Part shown: positions 18,085 through 27,755 of the stretch, piece by piece
Layout: each line of letters begins with the position of its first letter
Position numbering within the stretch: the stretch's first letter is position 1
Source of the DNA: Marivita sp041725935
GTDB lineage: Bacteria > Pseudomonadota > Alphaproteobacteria > Rhodobacterales > Rhodobacteraceae
Reading direction: 5' to 3'
DNA length: 64,000 bases
NCBI GenBank assembly: GCA_041725935.1
Contig: JBGRQD010000009.1
Location: 89,843-153,842, forward strand
Program-made: the position numbers and the translations under genes
The notes under the pieces: model-generated
Database searches by the model: none
What the model was told of the DNA's origin: nothing
The model's input: only the letters and a program-made list of their open reading frames with translations

Positions 18085-20070
18085 CTATTGATCCAGGAAC
18101 GACCGCAGCTTGCGCGACCGGCTGGGGTGCTTGAGCTTGCGCAGCGCCTTGGCTTCGATCTGGCGGATACGTTCGCGGGTGACGCTGAACTGCTGGCCCA
18201 CTTCCTCGAGCGTGTGGTCGGTGTTCATGCCGATGCCAAAGCGCATCCGCAGGACACGTTCCTCGCGCGGCGTGAGGGACGACAGGACCCGCGTGGTGGT
18301 TTCCTTGAGGTTTTCCTGAATGGCGCTGTCCAATGGCAGCACAGCATTCTTGTCCTCGATGAAATCGCCAAGCTGGCTGTCTTCCTCGTCGCCGATAGGG
18401 GTTTCGAGCGAGATAGGCTCCTTGGCGATCTTCATCACCTTGCGGACCTTCTCCAGAGGCATCTGGAGCTTTTCGGCCAATTCCTCGGGCGTCGGTTCGC
18501 GGCCGATCTCGTGCAGCATCTGGCGACCGGTGCGGACCAGCTTGTTGATCGTTTCGATCATGTGCACCGGGATACGGATGGTGCGTGCCTGATCCGCGAT
18601 GGATCGGGTGATCGCCTGACGAATCCACCATGTCGCATAGGTGCTGAACTTGTAACCACGGCGGTATTCGAACTTATCCACGGCCTTCATCAGGCCGATA
18701 TTGCCTTCCTGAATGAGGTCGAGAAACTGCAAACCACGGTTGGTGTATTTCTTGGCGATCGAGATAACCAAGCGCAGGTTGGCCTCAACCATTTCCTTTT
18801 TCGCCTGACGCGCCTCTTTTTCGCCCTTCTGGACCTGAGCGACGATGCGACGGAATTCAGAGATGTCGAGGCCGACATACTGACCGACCTGAGCCATGTC
18901 AGCGCGCAGTTCTTCGGCTTTTGGCAGCGAGCGTTCGATGAACATCTGCCAGCCGCGCCCAGCGCGTTCGCCCATTTCCTCGAGCCAATTGGGGTCAAGT
19001 TCGCGACCGCGATAGGCGTCGATGAATTCGCGGCGGTTGATGCGGGCCTGATCGGCCAGCTTTACCATCGCGCTGTCAATCGACATGATGCGTTTGTTGA
19101 TGCCGTAAAGCTGGTCGATCAGCGCTTCGATCCGGTTGTTGTGCAGGTGCAGTTCGTTCACCAGCACGACGATTTCGGACCGCAGTTTCTGATAGCGTTC
19201 TTCATCGCCTTCGCTGAAGGATCCGTCTTCGTTCAAGGTGGCCGAGATGCGGTTGTCCTGCATGCTGGCCAGTTCTTCGTAGTCCTGCGCGATGCGGTCC
19301 AGTGTTTCGAGCACGCGCGGCTTCAATGCGGCTTCCATGGCGGCAAGCGACATGTTCGCCTGTTCGTCATCATCATCGTCGTCGTCGCTGCGGATCGGGT
19401 TGCCATCCGCGTCATATTCTTCGGTCTGGCTGCTTTCCTTTTCCGACGACGATTCAGCACCGGGCACGACAGCCGGCGTCACCTCTTCGTCATCGCCCAG
19501 CTGATTGCCAAAGGTCGTCTCAAGGTCGATCACATCCCTCAGCAGGATGTCTTCGCTCAGAAGTTCCTCACGCCAGATGGTGATGGCCTGAAATGTCAGC
19601 GGGCTTTCGCACAGCCCGGCGATCATCGTGTTGCGCCCAGCCTCGATCCGTTTCGCAATCGCGATTTCACCTTCGCGGCTCAGCAGTTCGACACTGCCCA
19701 TCTCGCGCAGGTACATGCGGACCGGATCGTCGGTGCGATCCAGCTTTTCTGAGGTGCCGGAGGACAGGGTGATTTCGCCGGGACGCGCAGTCTGTACAAG
19801 GTCGGTTGTGCCCTTGTCCTCGTCCTCGTCGGAATCCTCATCATCCTCGGTGACCTGAATGCCCATCTCGGACAGCATCGACATGACGTCCTCGATCTGG
19901 TCGGAACTGACCTGATCCGGGGGCAACACCTCGTTCAGCTGGTCATAGGTGATGTAGCCGCGCTCGCGCGCATCGGCGATCATCTTCTTGACCGCGGCCT
20001 GGCTCATGTCGAGGCTGACATCGTCCTCGCGGTCTTCGGTCTTGGCGTCGTCGTTATCTTTGGCGGCCAT
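18085..20070 (-). CDS. rpoD: RNA polymerase primary sigma factor (sigma-70)
   Basis: Housekeeping sigma factor of 661 residues. It contains an N-terminal region 1.1 with an acidic DEDSDEDEDK stretch and region 1.2 (DPVRMYLREMG). A non-conserved insert rich in Asp (SDDDDDDDEQ) follows. Region 2 contains FLDLIQEGNIGLMKAVDKFE and the -10 recognition helix. Region 4.2 ends in ALRKLKHPSRSRKLRSFLDQ. The start at 20070 (MAAKDNDD) is preferred over 20139. Downstream of dnaG with 112 bases between, it follows the common dnaG-rpoD order; that gap may hold its own promoter. Confidence 0.97.
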   Translation of the reverse strand: MAAKDNDDAKTEDREDDVSLDMSQAAVKKMIADARERGYITYDQLNEVLPPDQVSSDQIEDVMSMLSEMGIQVTEDDEDSDEDEDKGTTDLVQTARPGEITLSSGTSEKLDRTDDPVRMYLREMGSVELLSREGEIAIAKRIEAGRNTMIAGLCESPLTFQAITIWREELLSEDILLRDVIDLETTFGNQLGDDEEVTPAVVPGAESSSEKESSQTEEYDADGNPIRSDDDDDDDEQANMSLAAMEAALKPRVLETLDRIAQDYEELASMQDNRISATLNEDGSFSEGDEERYQKLRSEIVVLVNELHLHNNRIEALIDQLYGINKRIMSIDSAMVKLADQARINRREFIDAYRGRELDPNWLEEMGERAGRGWQMFIERSLPKAEELRADMAQVGQYVGLDISEFRRIVAQVQKGEKEARQAKKEMVEANLRLVISIAKKYTNRGLQFLDLIQEGNIGLMKAVDKFEYRRGYKFSTYATWWIRQAITRSIADQARTIRIPVHMIETINKLVRTGRQMLHEIGREPTPEELAEKLQMPLEKVRKVMKIAKEPISLETPIGDEEDSQLGDFIEDKNAVLPLDSAIQENLKETTTRVLSSLTPREERVLRMRFGIGMNTDHTLEEVGQQFSVTRERIRQIEAKALRKLKHPSRSRKLRSFLDQ

Positions 20071-20182
20071 GGATGCTCCTGTCGAGGCGGGGCGATTCGA
20101 TTGACCCGAATCAATAGCGCGAATAAGTGATTCGCACACCCGTTTACCTTTTTTCGTTTACGCTTTCCTTAGCAAAACACCG

Positions 20183-22129
20183 TCAACTCCGGGGTTTGTC
20201 GAAGCGAATGGTTTCCATCAAAGCGGCAAATGCGCTGCGTTCTTCTCGATTGATCGCGGCCCCGTTCGGGCCAAGATCGTATTCAGCCTTGTCTTCGGAC
20301 TGCGCCTTTTGCGCGATTTGCCGTGCTGCCGCTGCCTGACTCAAGCGCCATGTCAGCGTTTCGTCTGCGGAACCATACAAATCTTCGGCAGCTTCGGCAA
20401 TTTCTGCATCAAGCCCAACGCCCGCTTCGAGTTTTGCCAGTTCTTCGGCGATTGTCAGGCGGGACAATTCCCGATCACCCGCGTTGCGGACACAGGGTGT
20501 GATGGCGACATGGCGTGCGCGGCAGAGCTTTTCAAGGGCTGGTTCGCCAAGTTGCGCATCTACGGCAGCCTGAACCGTGTCGACCGCTTCACCTGCATGG
20601 CGCAAGAGGCATGCTCTGATGAGCGCGTGATCCGGGTCGACGCAGGACATGTCCTCGAGCTGCGATTCGAATTCGGGAATCAGGTCGGGCGTCGCAATGA
20701 GCGCGGCGAGGATGACCGCCTCGCGCAGGCGCAGTTCGACATCCTTACCGCCCGCCACGAGCATCGACGCCCGCGTGCCTTCGGAGGGTTTTGCGGGCGC
20801 GTCGGAATTGAACCGGCGGAACGGTGCGCGACCGGGCTTGGACGGCGCGCGGAACAGTTCCCAGCGCAGGCGCTTGATGTCTTCGCCGTAATGGCTGCGC
20901 AGCGACGGATCCTTGATCGTGCGGAGCCGTTCGCGCAGCGTCTTGTCCAGTGACGCCTTGCGTTCCGGGCTGTCGAACACACGGCCTTCGGTTTCGCGGC
21001 GCCACAGCAGGTGAACCATGGGCTGCGCGGTATCGAGCAGCGCCCGCATCGCGTCGCGTCCTTCGGACCGGATCAGGTCATCCGGGTCCTTGCCTTCGGG
21101 CAGCAGCACGAAGCGCAGGGATTTCCCCGACTCCAGCAACGGCAAAGCCGTGTCGATCACGCGGTAGGCGGCATTCAGCCCGGCCTTGTCCCCATCAAGG
21201 GCCATGACCGGCTCGTCCGAGATGCGCCAGAGCATCTGCAGCTGGCTTTCGGTGATGGCGGTGCCCAAAGGGGCCACGGCAGCCTCGAATCCGCCCGAGG
21301 CCAGCGCAATCACGTCCATATAGCCTTCGGCCACGATCAGAGGCTGCCCCTTGCCCGCCGCTTCGCGCGCCGGTCCTTGATTGTAAAGCGTCCGGCTCTT
21401 GTCGAAGAGCGGCGTTTCGGGACTGTTGAGATACTTGGCACTCTCGTCCGGATCCATCGCCCGACCGCCAAAGGCGATTGCCCTGCCGCGCGCATCGCGG
21501 ATCGGGAACATGATGCGGTTGCGGAAGGTGTCGTAAGGCTTGCCGCCCTTTTGCGACGGCTTGGCCAGACCCACTTCGATGATCTTGTCCGGCGCAATCC
21601 CCTGCCCGGTCAGATGGTCCCACAGATTCTGCCAGCCCGGTGCGGCAAAGCCGATATCGAACCGGTCCTGCGTGGCCTCGTCCAGTCCGCGCCTCGTGAG
21701 GTAGTCGCGCGCATCAGACCCCGCGCCGCTGCGCAATTGCAGGCGGAAGAAACGCACTGCCTTTTCCATGATCTCGACAAGCTGGGTACGTTCATCGGCC
21801 TTTTCCTGCGCCTTCGGATCGCGGGCAGGCATCGGCATGCCGGCCTCTGTCGCCAGAATCTCGACCGCCTCCATGAAACCGACGTTTTCGGTTTCGCGCA
21901 CAAAGGAAATGGCGTCGCCCTTGGCGTGGCAGCCAAAGCAATAATAGTAGCCCTTGCGATCATCGACGTGAAAGCTGGCCGATTTTTCCTGATGGAACGG
22001 GCATGGCGCCCACATGTCGCCCTTGCCTTGGTTTGACTTGCGCGTGTCCCACAGGACCTTGCGCCCAACCACTTGGGTCAGGCTGACGCGGGTGCGCAGT
22101 TCGTCTAGAAAGTTGGGTGGCAGGCTCAT
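20183..22129 (-). CDS. dnaG: DNA primase
   Basis: Synthesises RNA primers for replication. The 648-residue protein has the N-terminal CHC2 zinc-binding domain (CPFH ... CFGCHAKGD), the DnaG catalytic core with the TOPRIM motif VAEGYMDVIAL and the metal-binding ALDGDKAG. A C-terminal region would contact the replicative helicase DnaB. The start MSLPPNFLDELRTR is typical. It lies directly upstream of rpoD. Confidence 0.96.
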   Translation of the reverse strand: MSLPPNFLDELRTRVSLTQVVGRKVLWDTRKSNQGKGDMWAPCPFHQEKSASFHVDDRKGYYYCFGCHAKGDAISFVRETENVGFMEAVEILATEAGMPMPARDPKAQEKADERTQLVEIMEKAVRFFRLQLRSGAGSDARDYLTRRGLDEATQDRFDIGFAAPGWQNLWDHLTGQGIAPDKIIEVGLAKPSQKGGKPYDTFRNRIMFPIRDARGRAIAFGGRAMDPDESAKYLNSPETPLFDKSRTLYNQGPAREAAGKGQPLIVAEGYMDVIALASGGFEAAVAPLGTAITESQLQMLWRISDEPVMALDGDKAGLNAAYRVIDTALPLLESGKSLRFVLLPEGKDPDDLIRSEGRDAMRALLDTAQPMVHLLWRRETEGRVFDSPERKASLDKTLRERLRTIKDPSLRSHYGEDIKRLRWELFRAPSKPGRAPFRRFNSDAPAKPSEGTRASMLVAGGKDVELRLREAVILAALIATPDLIPEFESQLEDMSCVDPDHALIRACLLRHAGEAVDTVQAAVDAQLGEPALEKLCRARHVAITPCVRNAGDRELSRLTIAEELAKLEAGVGLDAEIAEAAEDLYGSADETLTWRLSQAAAARQIAQKAQSEDKAEYDLGPNGAAINREERSAFAALMETIRFDKPRS

Positions 22130-22205
22130 CTAAAGAATATCGGAGTTCGATGGCCCAGAGTCCAGTGGTGCAACGCACGCAAAACGCGCTACTGACTGTT
22201 GCGCC

Positions 22206-22508
22206 TTACTGGGACAGACAGGCCTGATACAGCGTGTTGCTGACCTCGGGGGTCAGTTGCTCTGCGGGCAGCGAATAGATCCAGCTGACCAGATTCACCG
22301 CCAGTACCTCGTCGTTCTTGGACATGTTCGGGATGTTGCGCAGAACACGCCGTTCGGCCTGCCGATCATTCGCCCCGTTCTTTCGTTCGGCCATGATATC
22401 GGTCGCGATCTGGCCGATCTTGAAACATTCGGCTTCCTTGTCCTGCGCAATGGCTGGAAGCGCCAGGCTGACTGTCAGGGCAAGAGTGGCAAGCGACGTG
22501 CGGAGCAT
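22206..22508 (-). CDS. Small periplasmic protein, function unknown
   Basis: Starting at 22508 it is 100 residues with a clear signal peptide (MLRTSLATLALTVSLALPAIAQ), leaving a mature protein of about 78 residues. The mature part is mostly helical in appearance, with two cysteines (ECFKIGQ and YQACLSQ) that may form a disulfide. It lies between glutamate dehydrogenase and dnaG on the same strand. I do not recognise the family. Confidence 0.7.
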   Translation of the reverse strand: MLRTSLATLALTVSLALPAIAQDKEAECFKIGQIATDIMAERKNGANDRQAERRVLRNIPNMSKNDEVLAVNLVSWIYSLPAEQLTPEVSNTLYQACLSQ

Positions 22509-22580
22509 GATGGTCCTCGTGGATTGGGCCGGGTCGGGGTTTGGCTCACACCTACCCCAGCCCGGCCAGGATGTCATCCG

Positions 22581-24017
22581 TCAGAGACCCTTGGCACGGT
22601 AGCTTGCCGCCACCTTGCCGATCGACACGACGTAGGCCGCAGTGCGCAGGTCATGCACATCGCCACGGGAGTGCCACACCTCGCGCATCGACTGGTAGGC
22701 TGTCCGCATCGTGTCATCGAGACCCGAACGCACCAGTTCAAGCTCGTCCGCGCCCCGCAGGTATTTTTCCTTGAAGTTCGGACTCATCGACCATTTGTCT
22801 CCAAGCATCTCGTCAAGCCGCTGCAGTTCGTCGATGACGAGCTGGTGACGCGACTCTTCCTGACGGCGCTGCATGCGTCCAAAGCGGATATGGCTGAGAT
22901 TTTTGACCCATTCGAAATACGACACCGTCACGCCACCGGCATTGGCATACATGTCCGGGATCACGACGGTGCCCTTTTCCCGCAGGATGTCGTCCGCGCC
23001 GGCTGTGATCGGGCCGTTCGCCGCTTCGATGATCAGCGGTGCCTTGATGCGATCGGCATTGGTGAGGTTTATCACACCTTCCAGAGCGGCCGGGATCAGG
23101 ATGTCGCAATCGGCTTCGAGAACCAGCGCACCATCAGCGGTGTGGCGAGCATCGGGATAGCCTTTGACCCCGTCATGCCTGGAAATCCAATCCTTGACGG
23201 CCTCAACGTCAATTCCGTTCTCGTTGAAGAGCGCGCCGTCACGTTCGATGATGCCGATGATCTTGCACCCGTCCTCATCGCGCAGGAACTTGGCTGCGTG
23301 ATAGCCGACATTGCCAAGACCCTGCACGATGACTCGTTTGCCTTCGAGCGTGCCGGACAGGTTTGCTGCCTTGATGTCTTCGGGATGGCGGAAGAATTCC
23401 CGCAGCGCGTATTGAACGCCGCGGCCCGTTGCTTCGACACGACCGGCGATGCCGCCATTGTTGATGGGCTTGCCGGTCACGCAGGCGCGTGCATTGATAT
23501 CGGTCGTGTTCATGCGGGCATATTGGTCCGCGATCCACGACATTTCGCGCTCACCCGTGCCCATATCCGGTGCCGGCACGTTCTGCGCCGGGTGAATCAA
23601 GTCACGCTTGATCAGCTCATAGGCAAATCGACGGGTGATCTGCTCCATCTCGTATTCATCGTATTCCCGCGGATCGATGCGCAGCCCGCCTTTAGAGCCG
23701 CCGAACGGAGCTTCGACCAAAGCGCATTTGAAGGTCATGAGCGCCGCGAGTGCTTCGACCTCGTCCTGATGGACGTTCGGTGCGAAACGGATGCCGCCCT
23801 TGACAGGCTCCATATGTTCGGAGTGAACGGAGCGGTAGCCGGTAAAGGTCTTGATCTGGCCGCGCAGGCGTACACCGAAACGTACGGTGTAGGTGGCGTT
23901 GCAGACGCGGATCTTTTCTTCGAGGCCGGGCGAGAGGTCCATCAGCGCAACCGCACGATTGAACATCAGGTCAACTGATTCCCGGAATGTCGGCTCATTG
24001 GGTGGTATCGTGTTCAT
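22581..24017 (-). CDS. Glu/Leu/Phe/Val dehydrogenase family protein (probable glutamate dehydrogenase)
   Basis: Oxidative deamination or reductive amination of glutamate with NAD(P). It is 478 residues. The substrate-binding lysine lies in PFGGSKGGLRIDP, the catalytic region is VPAPDMGTGEREMSWIADQY, and the Rossmann fold has VQGLGNVGYHAAKFL. The length and motifs match the hexameric family; cofactor choice cannot be fixed from sequence alone. A candidate operator with AACGTCAT arms lies 63 to 93 bases upstream of the start. Confidence 0.92.
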   Translation of the reverse strand: MNTIPPNEPTFRESVDLMFNRAVALMDLSPGLEEKIRVCNATYTVRFGVRLRGQIKTFTGYRSVHSEHMEPVKGGIRFAPNVHQDEVEALAALMTFKCALVEAPFGGSKGGLRIDPREYDEYEMEQITRRFAYELIKRDLIHPAQNVPAPDMGTGEREMSWIADQYARMNTTDINARACVTGKPINNGGIAGRVEATGRGVQYALREFFRHPEDIKAANLSGTLEGKRVIVQGLGNVGYHAAKFLRDEDGCKIIGIIERDGALFNENGIDVEAVKDWISRHDGVKGYPDARHTADGALVLEADCDILIPAALEGVINLTNADRIKAPLIIEAANGPITAGADDILREKGTVVIPDMYANAGGVTVSYFEWVKNLSHIRFGRMQRRQEESRHQLVIDELQRLDEMLGDKWSMSPNFKEKYLRGADELELVRSGLDDTMRTAYQSMREVWHSRGDVHDLRTAAYVVSIGKVAASYRAKGL

Positions 24018-24313
24018 CTGTCGCTCCCGAGGTTGCAGGTATTTGGCGTCTTATCTCACCAGCCTATGACAGCTTGATTAACGTCATAACGCTTTGTCCT
24101 GAATGACGTTTAGAAAACGAAACGCCCAAATGAGGCCGACTGTTTCACAGATGGCTTCAATAAGGCCTGTATAGCCTGAATTATCCATAAAAAACAATAC
24201 ACTCCTTTTTTTCTCCACATTTCCAGCCGTATTCCCGCCCTGTTTCGCCTTCACATCTCCCAAAATCTAAGTGGGGTGTCAGTCTGTCCTGAAAGGGCGG
24301 GAAAGAGGTAACA
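24018..24313. other. AT-rich divergent intergenic region
   Basis: No gene is seen in these 296 bases, which separate divergent glutamate dehydrogenase from the TadG-like gene. The right half is markedly AT-rich (around 24180-24225, with A and T runs) and probably holds the promoter of the TadG-like operon. An inverted repeat is listed separately. A ribosome-binding AGAGG sequence lies just before the ATG at 24314. Confidence 0.6.
24080..24110. promoter_or_regulatory. Candidate operator upstream of glutamate dehydrogenase
   Basis: AACGTCAT at 24080-24087 and its exact reverse complement ATGACGTT at 24103-24110 are separated by 15 bases, giving half-site centres about 23 bp apart, roughly two helical turns. 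It lies just upstream of the dehydrogenase start. The symmetry is seen directly; binding by a regulator is inferred. Confidence 0.5.
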
Positions 24314-25984
24314 ATGATCGGACTACGCAACCTTCTGCCAAGGGTGCCAGCCGAGAAACGGAAGAAGTCCCTGTTGCGCTCCAGCGTGGCTTCGACAGTG
24401 ATCCGTTACGCTCGGGGAACCGATGGCAACATGAGCATTTTCGGGATGGCCGGTGCTTTCATCATGCTGGTGTATGGTGGCATCGGGATCGACATGATCT
24501 ACTCCGAAGTGGAGCGGACGCGTCTTCAAAACACGTTGGACCGTGCTGTTCTTGCGGCCGCCGACTTGGAGCAAACGATCGACCCGACTCTCTTGGTTCA
24601 GGACTACCTGACCAAGATGGATATGGACGACGCGATGGCGAATGTGAACATCACGGTCGATGCGGGTTTGAACTACCGCACCGTGACTGCGCAGGCACAG
24701 CGGACATTCGACTCGAACTTCCTGCACCTCCTGGGCCTCGATACGCTTCAGGCAACAGGTCTGGCGGCCGCGGAAGAGCGCATTTCGAACATCGAGATTT
24801 CGCTGATCCTCGATATTTCCGGTTCGATGGGCTGGAACAACAAGATCGAAAATCTGCGCACTGCCGCGTCCGAATTCGTACGGACTGTCGTGAACAACAA
24901 TGAATCAGGTCTCACCACCGTCAGCATCGTCCCGTACAACGCGACGGTGAACCTCGGCACTGCAGTTTCAGAACACTACACCCTGTCGGACGAACATGAC
25001 TATTCCCGGTGTATCATTTTCTCGGACAGCGATTTCCTGTCACGAGGCATATCGCCCACCGTGCCGCTTCAACGACTGGCCCATTTCGATCCGAATTCGC
25101 TGAACGAGAATACCACCGTCACTCCGACGCCGTGGTGCCCGACGGACGAGTATGGCGCGGTGCTCGCCCATAGTTCGGATGTTGACGAACTTGTTGCTCA
25201 CATCGAAAGCCTGGGTGCTGACGGAAACACCGCAATTGACCTTGGCATGAAGTGGGGGGTCGCTCTTCTTGATCCGTCCGCGCGTCCCGTGATTGACGGA
25301 TTGATCGGCGATGGCCGTGTCGTTCCTGAAGCCAGCGGTCGTCCGGCAGCCTACGATGCCGAGGACGTGTTGAAGATTGCCGTTGTTATGACCGACGGCA
25401 TGAACACCACCCAGTACGACTTGGCGCCGGAATATGCGAGCGGCATGTCAAATATCTGGATCGATGATCGGAATGACAACAATCCGGGCAATGACCGCTT
25501 TTCGCACCTTGTTCGCGACCAGTGGGGCACGAACAATGACGTTTATTTTCGCGAGCGTTTCCAGAATTCGAGCTTTAACAACCGCTACAGAAACAGTCCC
25601 GATGGAGGCAACAACGCACGCCGCATGTCGAATGCCGAAGTCTTTGCACGCTGGGGCACACGGGCCTTTGGGAACAAGTTCTTCCGCCAACCGTATTTCG
25701 ACAACTTCGTAAGCTACAACGAATATTACAACGCGTATTATTCCTACGTGCCAATCGTAGAGGGGGACGATGCAGACGATCGCTTGTCGGACATCTGCAC
25801 CCAGGCCCGCGAAGCAGACGTCACGATCTTTGCCATCGGCTTTGAAGCCCCCGAACAGGGTCAGGCCGCCATGCGTGACTGCGCCTCTTCACCGGCCCAT
25901 TATTTCCCGGTCGATGGCCTTGAAATCTCCGACGCGTTCAAAGCGATTGCTAGAACCATTAACCAGCTGAGGTTGACACAATGA
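24314..25984 (+). CDS. TadG-like pilus/envelope protein with von Willebrand factor A domain
   Basis: A 556-residue protein with an N-terminal TadE/TadG-type membrane segment (GMAGAFIMLVYGGIGIDMIY) followed by the ERTRLQNTLDRAVLAAAD region seen in TadG proteins. A VWA domain follows, with the metal-ion-dependent adhesion motif DISGS beginning at Asp167 and a later VMTDGMNT. The domain is interrupted by an Asn/Tyr-rich stretch (about 380-480) containing RNSPDGGNNAR. It is probably anchored in the inner membrane and exposed to the periplasm. The next gene starts within its stop codon region. Confidence 0.85.
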   Translation: MIGLRNLLPRVPAEKRKKSLLRSSVASTVIRYARGTDGNMSIFGMAGAFIMLVYGGIGIDMIYSEVERTRLQNTLDRAVLAAADLEQTIDPTLLVQDYLTKMDMDDAMANVNITVDAGLNYRTVTAQAQRTFDSNFLHLLGLDTLQATGLAAAEERISNIEISLILDISGSMGWNNKIENLRTAASEFVRTVVNNNESGLTTVSIVPYNATVNLGTAVSEHYTLSDEHDYSRCIIFSDSDFLSRGISPTVPLQRLAHFDPNSLNENTTVTPTPWCPTDEYGAVLAHSSDVDELVAHIESLGADGNTAIDLGMKWGVALLDPSARPVIDGLIGDGRVVPEASGRPAAYDAEDVLKIAVVMTDGMNTTQYDLAPEYASGMSNIWIDDRNDNNPGNDRFSHLVRDQWGTNNDVYFRERFQNSSFNNRYRNSPDGGNNARRMSNAEVFARWGTRAFGNKFFRQPYFDNFVSYNEYYNAYYSYVPIVEGDDADDRLSDICTQAREADVTIFAIGFEAPEQGQAAMRDCASSPAHYFPVDGLEISDAFKAIARTINQLRLTQ

Positions 25985-26520
25985 TGCGGTTTGCTTTTCC
26001 CAAAGTCCGCAGCTTCCTGCGGGACGAAAACGGCTCGGTTGTTACGATCCCATTCGTCATCTGGTTGCCGGTCTTCCTTGGTCTGATCGTTGCTACCATG
26101 GAAATCGGTGCGCTCTCGATCCGCCACACGCAGCTTGAGCGTGGGTTGGATATCGCGGTTCGTGAGGTCCGTCTTGGAACCGGTGAGAACATGGATCACG
26201 ATACGATCAAGGGCATGATCTGTGAGAATGCCCCTATTCTTTCGGATTGTGAAACCATGCTGCGCCTCGAAATGATCCCGCTCAGCCTGCGGGACTGGAC
26301 GGAACCTGCACGGGATGCAGACTGCTACGACTCCGCAGAACCCGTTCGTCCGTTGCGCCAGTTTGACTCGGGCCAGCCCAACGAACTGATGATGCTGCGC
26401 GCATGCTTCAAGTACAGGCCAATCACACCGGCCGGTGCTGTTGGTGCCGCAATGCCCAAAGACGCCGACGGTTACGCTGCAATCGTGTCCTTCTCGGCCT
26501 TTGTACAGGAGCCCTACTAA
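25981..26520 (+). CDS. TadE-like membrane protein
   Basis: A 179-residue protein with a single N-terminal membrane segment (TIPFVIWLPVFLGLIVATMEIG) preceded by a short basic stretch with DENGSV. This is the pattern of TadE pseudopilins. The rest is periplasmic with several cysteines (ICENAPILSDCE and ACFKYR). The ATG overlaps the stop of the VWA gene by four bases and its own stop overlaps the next start, so the three genes form one operon. Confidence 0.82.
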   Translation: MMRFAFPKVRSFLRDENGSVVTIPFVIWLPVFLGLIVATMEIGALSIRHTQLERGLDIAVREVRLGTGENMDHDTIKGMICENAPILSDCETMLRLEMIPLSLRDWTEPARDADCYDSAEPVRPLRQFDSGQPNELMMLRACFKYRPITPAGAVGAAMPKDADGYAAIVSFSAFVQEPY

Positions 26521-27230
26521 TGACCTCTCGTATCCAGAAAAGCGTGTCGCGTTTCATCCGCGACACCAAGGGCGATGCGTCGCTTGAAGCGATCATCATC
26601 CTTCCGGCCCTGATCGTCATCTTTGCAATCTCCTGGCTGTACTTCGACGTGATGCGTCAGCAGTCCATCAACCAAAAAGCAAACTATACGATCGGCGACA
26701 TCATTTCTCGGGAGACCGAAATCCTTGACGAAGCCTATATCGAAAACGCGCGGAACCTTCTTTTTCACCTGGCCCAGGCACAGGGTGACGATGTGGACTT
26801 GCGGGTGTCGGTCGTCCAGTTTGTCGAGACCGGAGCACCTGCAGAGGGCGAAACAGTCGGTCCGGGCGTGTATCAACTCGTGTGGTCCACTGCTTTAGGC
26901 GATTGGTCTGCGCACGTTCCTGGTGGAATGAGCGTCTACCTTGAAAGACTGCCCATTATGGCCGGTGGTGATCAGGTGGTCTTGGTCGAAACCCGCGACT
27001 GGTATCAGCCATTGGTTCATCTTGCGAATGACGGATTTGACATCAAGACATATTCCTTCACCCGTCCGCGTTTTGCACCTCAGGTGATCTTCGCCGGTGT
27101 TAATGACGGGACTGGGCGCACCTGGCAAAACGAAGGCTGGGGCAATGGTGACGAGGATGCTCCCAGCGGGGTCATCGAGGTCGATCCGTCTCACAACGAA
27201 AGCAATGACGACGACGACGACAACGTCTGA
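26520..27230 (+). CDS. TadE/TadG-like membrane protein with acidic tail
   Basis: A 236-residue protein starting with ATG at 26520, inside a TAATG overlap. It has a DTKGDASLEAIIILPALIVI segment, the processed-pseudopilin pattern of TadE-like proteins, and a short membrane helix. The C-terminal tail ends in SNESNDDDDDNV-type acidic sequence (the last 12 residues are mostly Asn and Asp). It is the third gene of the TadG/TadE-like operon and ends 4 bases before a convergent gene. Confidence 0.78.
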   Translation: MTSRIQKSVSRFIRDTKGDASLEAIIILPALIVIFAISWLYFDVMRQQSINQKANYTIGDIISRETEILDEAYIENARNLLFHLAQAQGDDVDLRVSVVQFVETGAPAEGETVGPGVYQLVWSTALGDWSAHVPGGMSVYLERLPIMAGGDQVVLVETRDWYQPLVHLANDGFDIKTYSFTRPRFAPQVIFAGVNDGTGRTWQNEGWGNGDEDAPSGVIEVDPSHNESNDDDDDNV

Positions 27231-27233
27231 TGC

Positions 27234-27710
27234 CTATGCTTGTCGCCGGGCGATCATGATGGCGATGATGTCAGCCATTGGGCGGGCCTGAGCCCCAGGG
27301 GTCACCCCGCCCACGGCAACCCGGCGTCCAAGACGCCACCACAAACCCGGCTGCCACGCCCGTGGCGCCGGGTTTTTCAACGTCAGCGTAAACCCGTTCG
27401 ACGGCTTCATCGCAAAGGCCCCGCGGTTCACAGCGACAATATCCTCGACTCGCGCCAGAACGGTGCCATCGCTGTCGCTCAGTTCGGTTTCTGTCAGAAA
27501 CAGCTTACGCCGGGTCGCCACCTGAAGCTTTTGCGCCAGCCACAACGAGATCAGCCCCATCCCGATCAGGAACGCCTGCCACAGCACGTTCGCCGGAGGT
27601 TGCAGGAATGCAAGATAGAGCACCAGCCCACCCAGCGCGAGCAGCAGCGTGATGCCGACGACGCGACGGGGGCCGCGGCAGTTGACCTCGGCGAGGATCT
27701 CATCGCGCAT
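27234..27710 (-). CDS. Hypothetical membrane protein
   Basis: Starting at 27710 (MRDEILAEV) it has 158 residues with two adjacent hydrophobic helices (VVGITLLLALGGLVLYLAFL and a second WQAFLIGMGLISLWLA) and a soluble C-terminal part containing TETELSDSDGTVLARVEDI. This resembles the PH-like layout of small envelope proteins, but I do not recognise a named family. It is the only gene between the TadE-like operon and the dehydrogenase below. Confidence 0.75.
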   Translation of the reverse strand: MRDEILAEVNCRGPRRVVGITLLLALGGLVLYLAFLQPPANVLWQAFLIGMGLISLWLAQKLQVATRRKLFLTETELSDSDGTVLARVEDIVAVNRGAFAMKPSNGFTLTLKNPAPRAWQPGLWWRLGRRVAVGGVTPGAQARPMADIIAIMIARRQA

Positions 27711-27755
27711 GGTGTCTCTCCTGTGATGCAAGACGCCGATAGCGCATTCATGCAC

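Noticed and set aside
18088..19752. A 554-residue plus-strand frame
   Set aside because: It is antisense to rpoD in a GC-rich gene and has no recognisable domain; rpoD on the minus strand is clear.
22257..23978. A 573-residue plus-strand frame opposite glutamate dehydrogenase
   Set aside because: Shadow frame; the dehydrogenase on the minus strand has all motifs.
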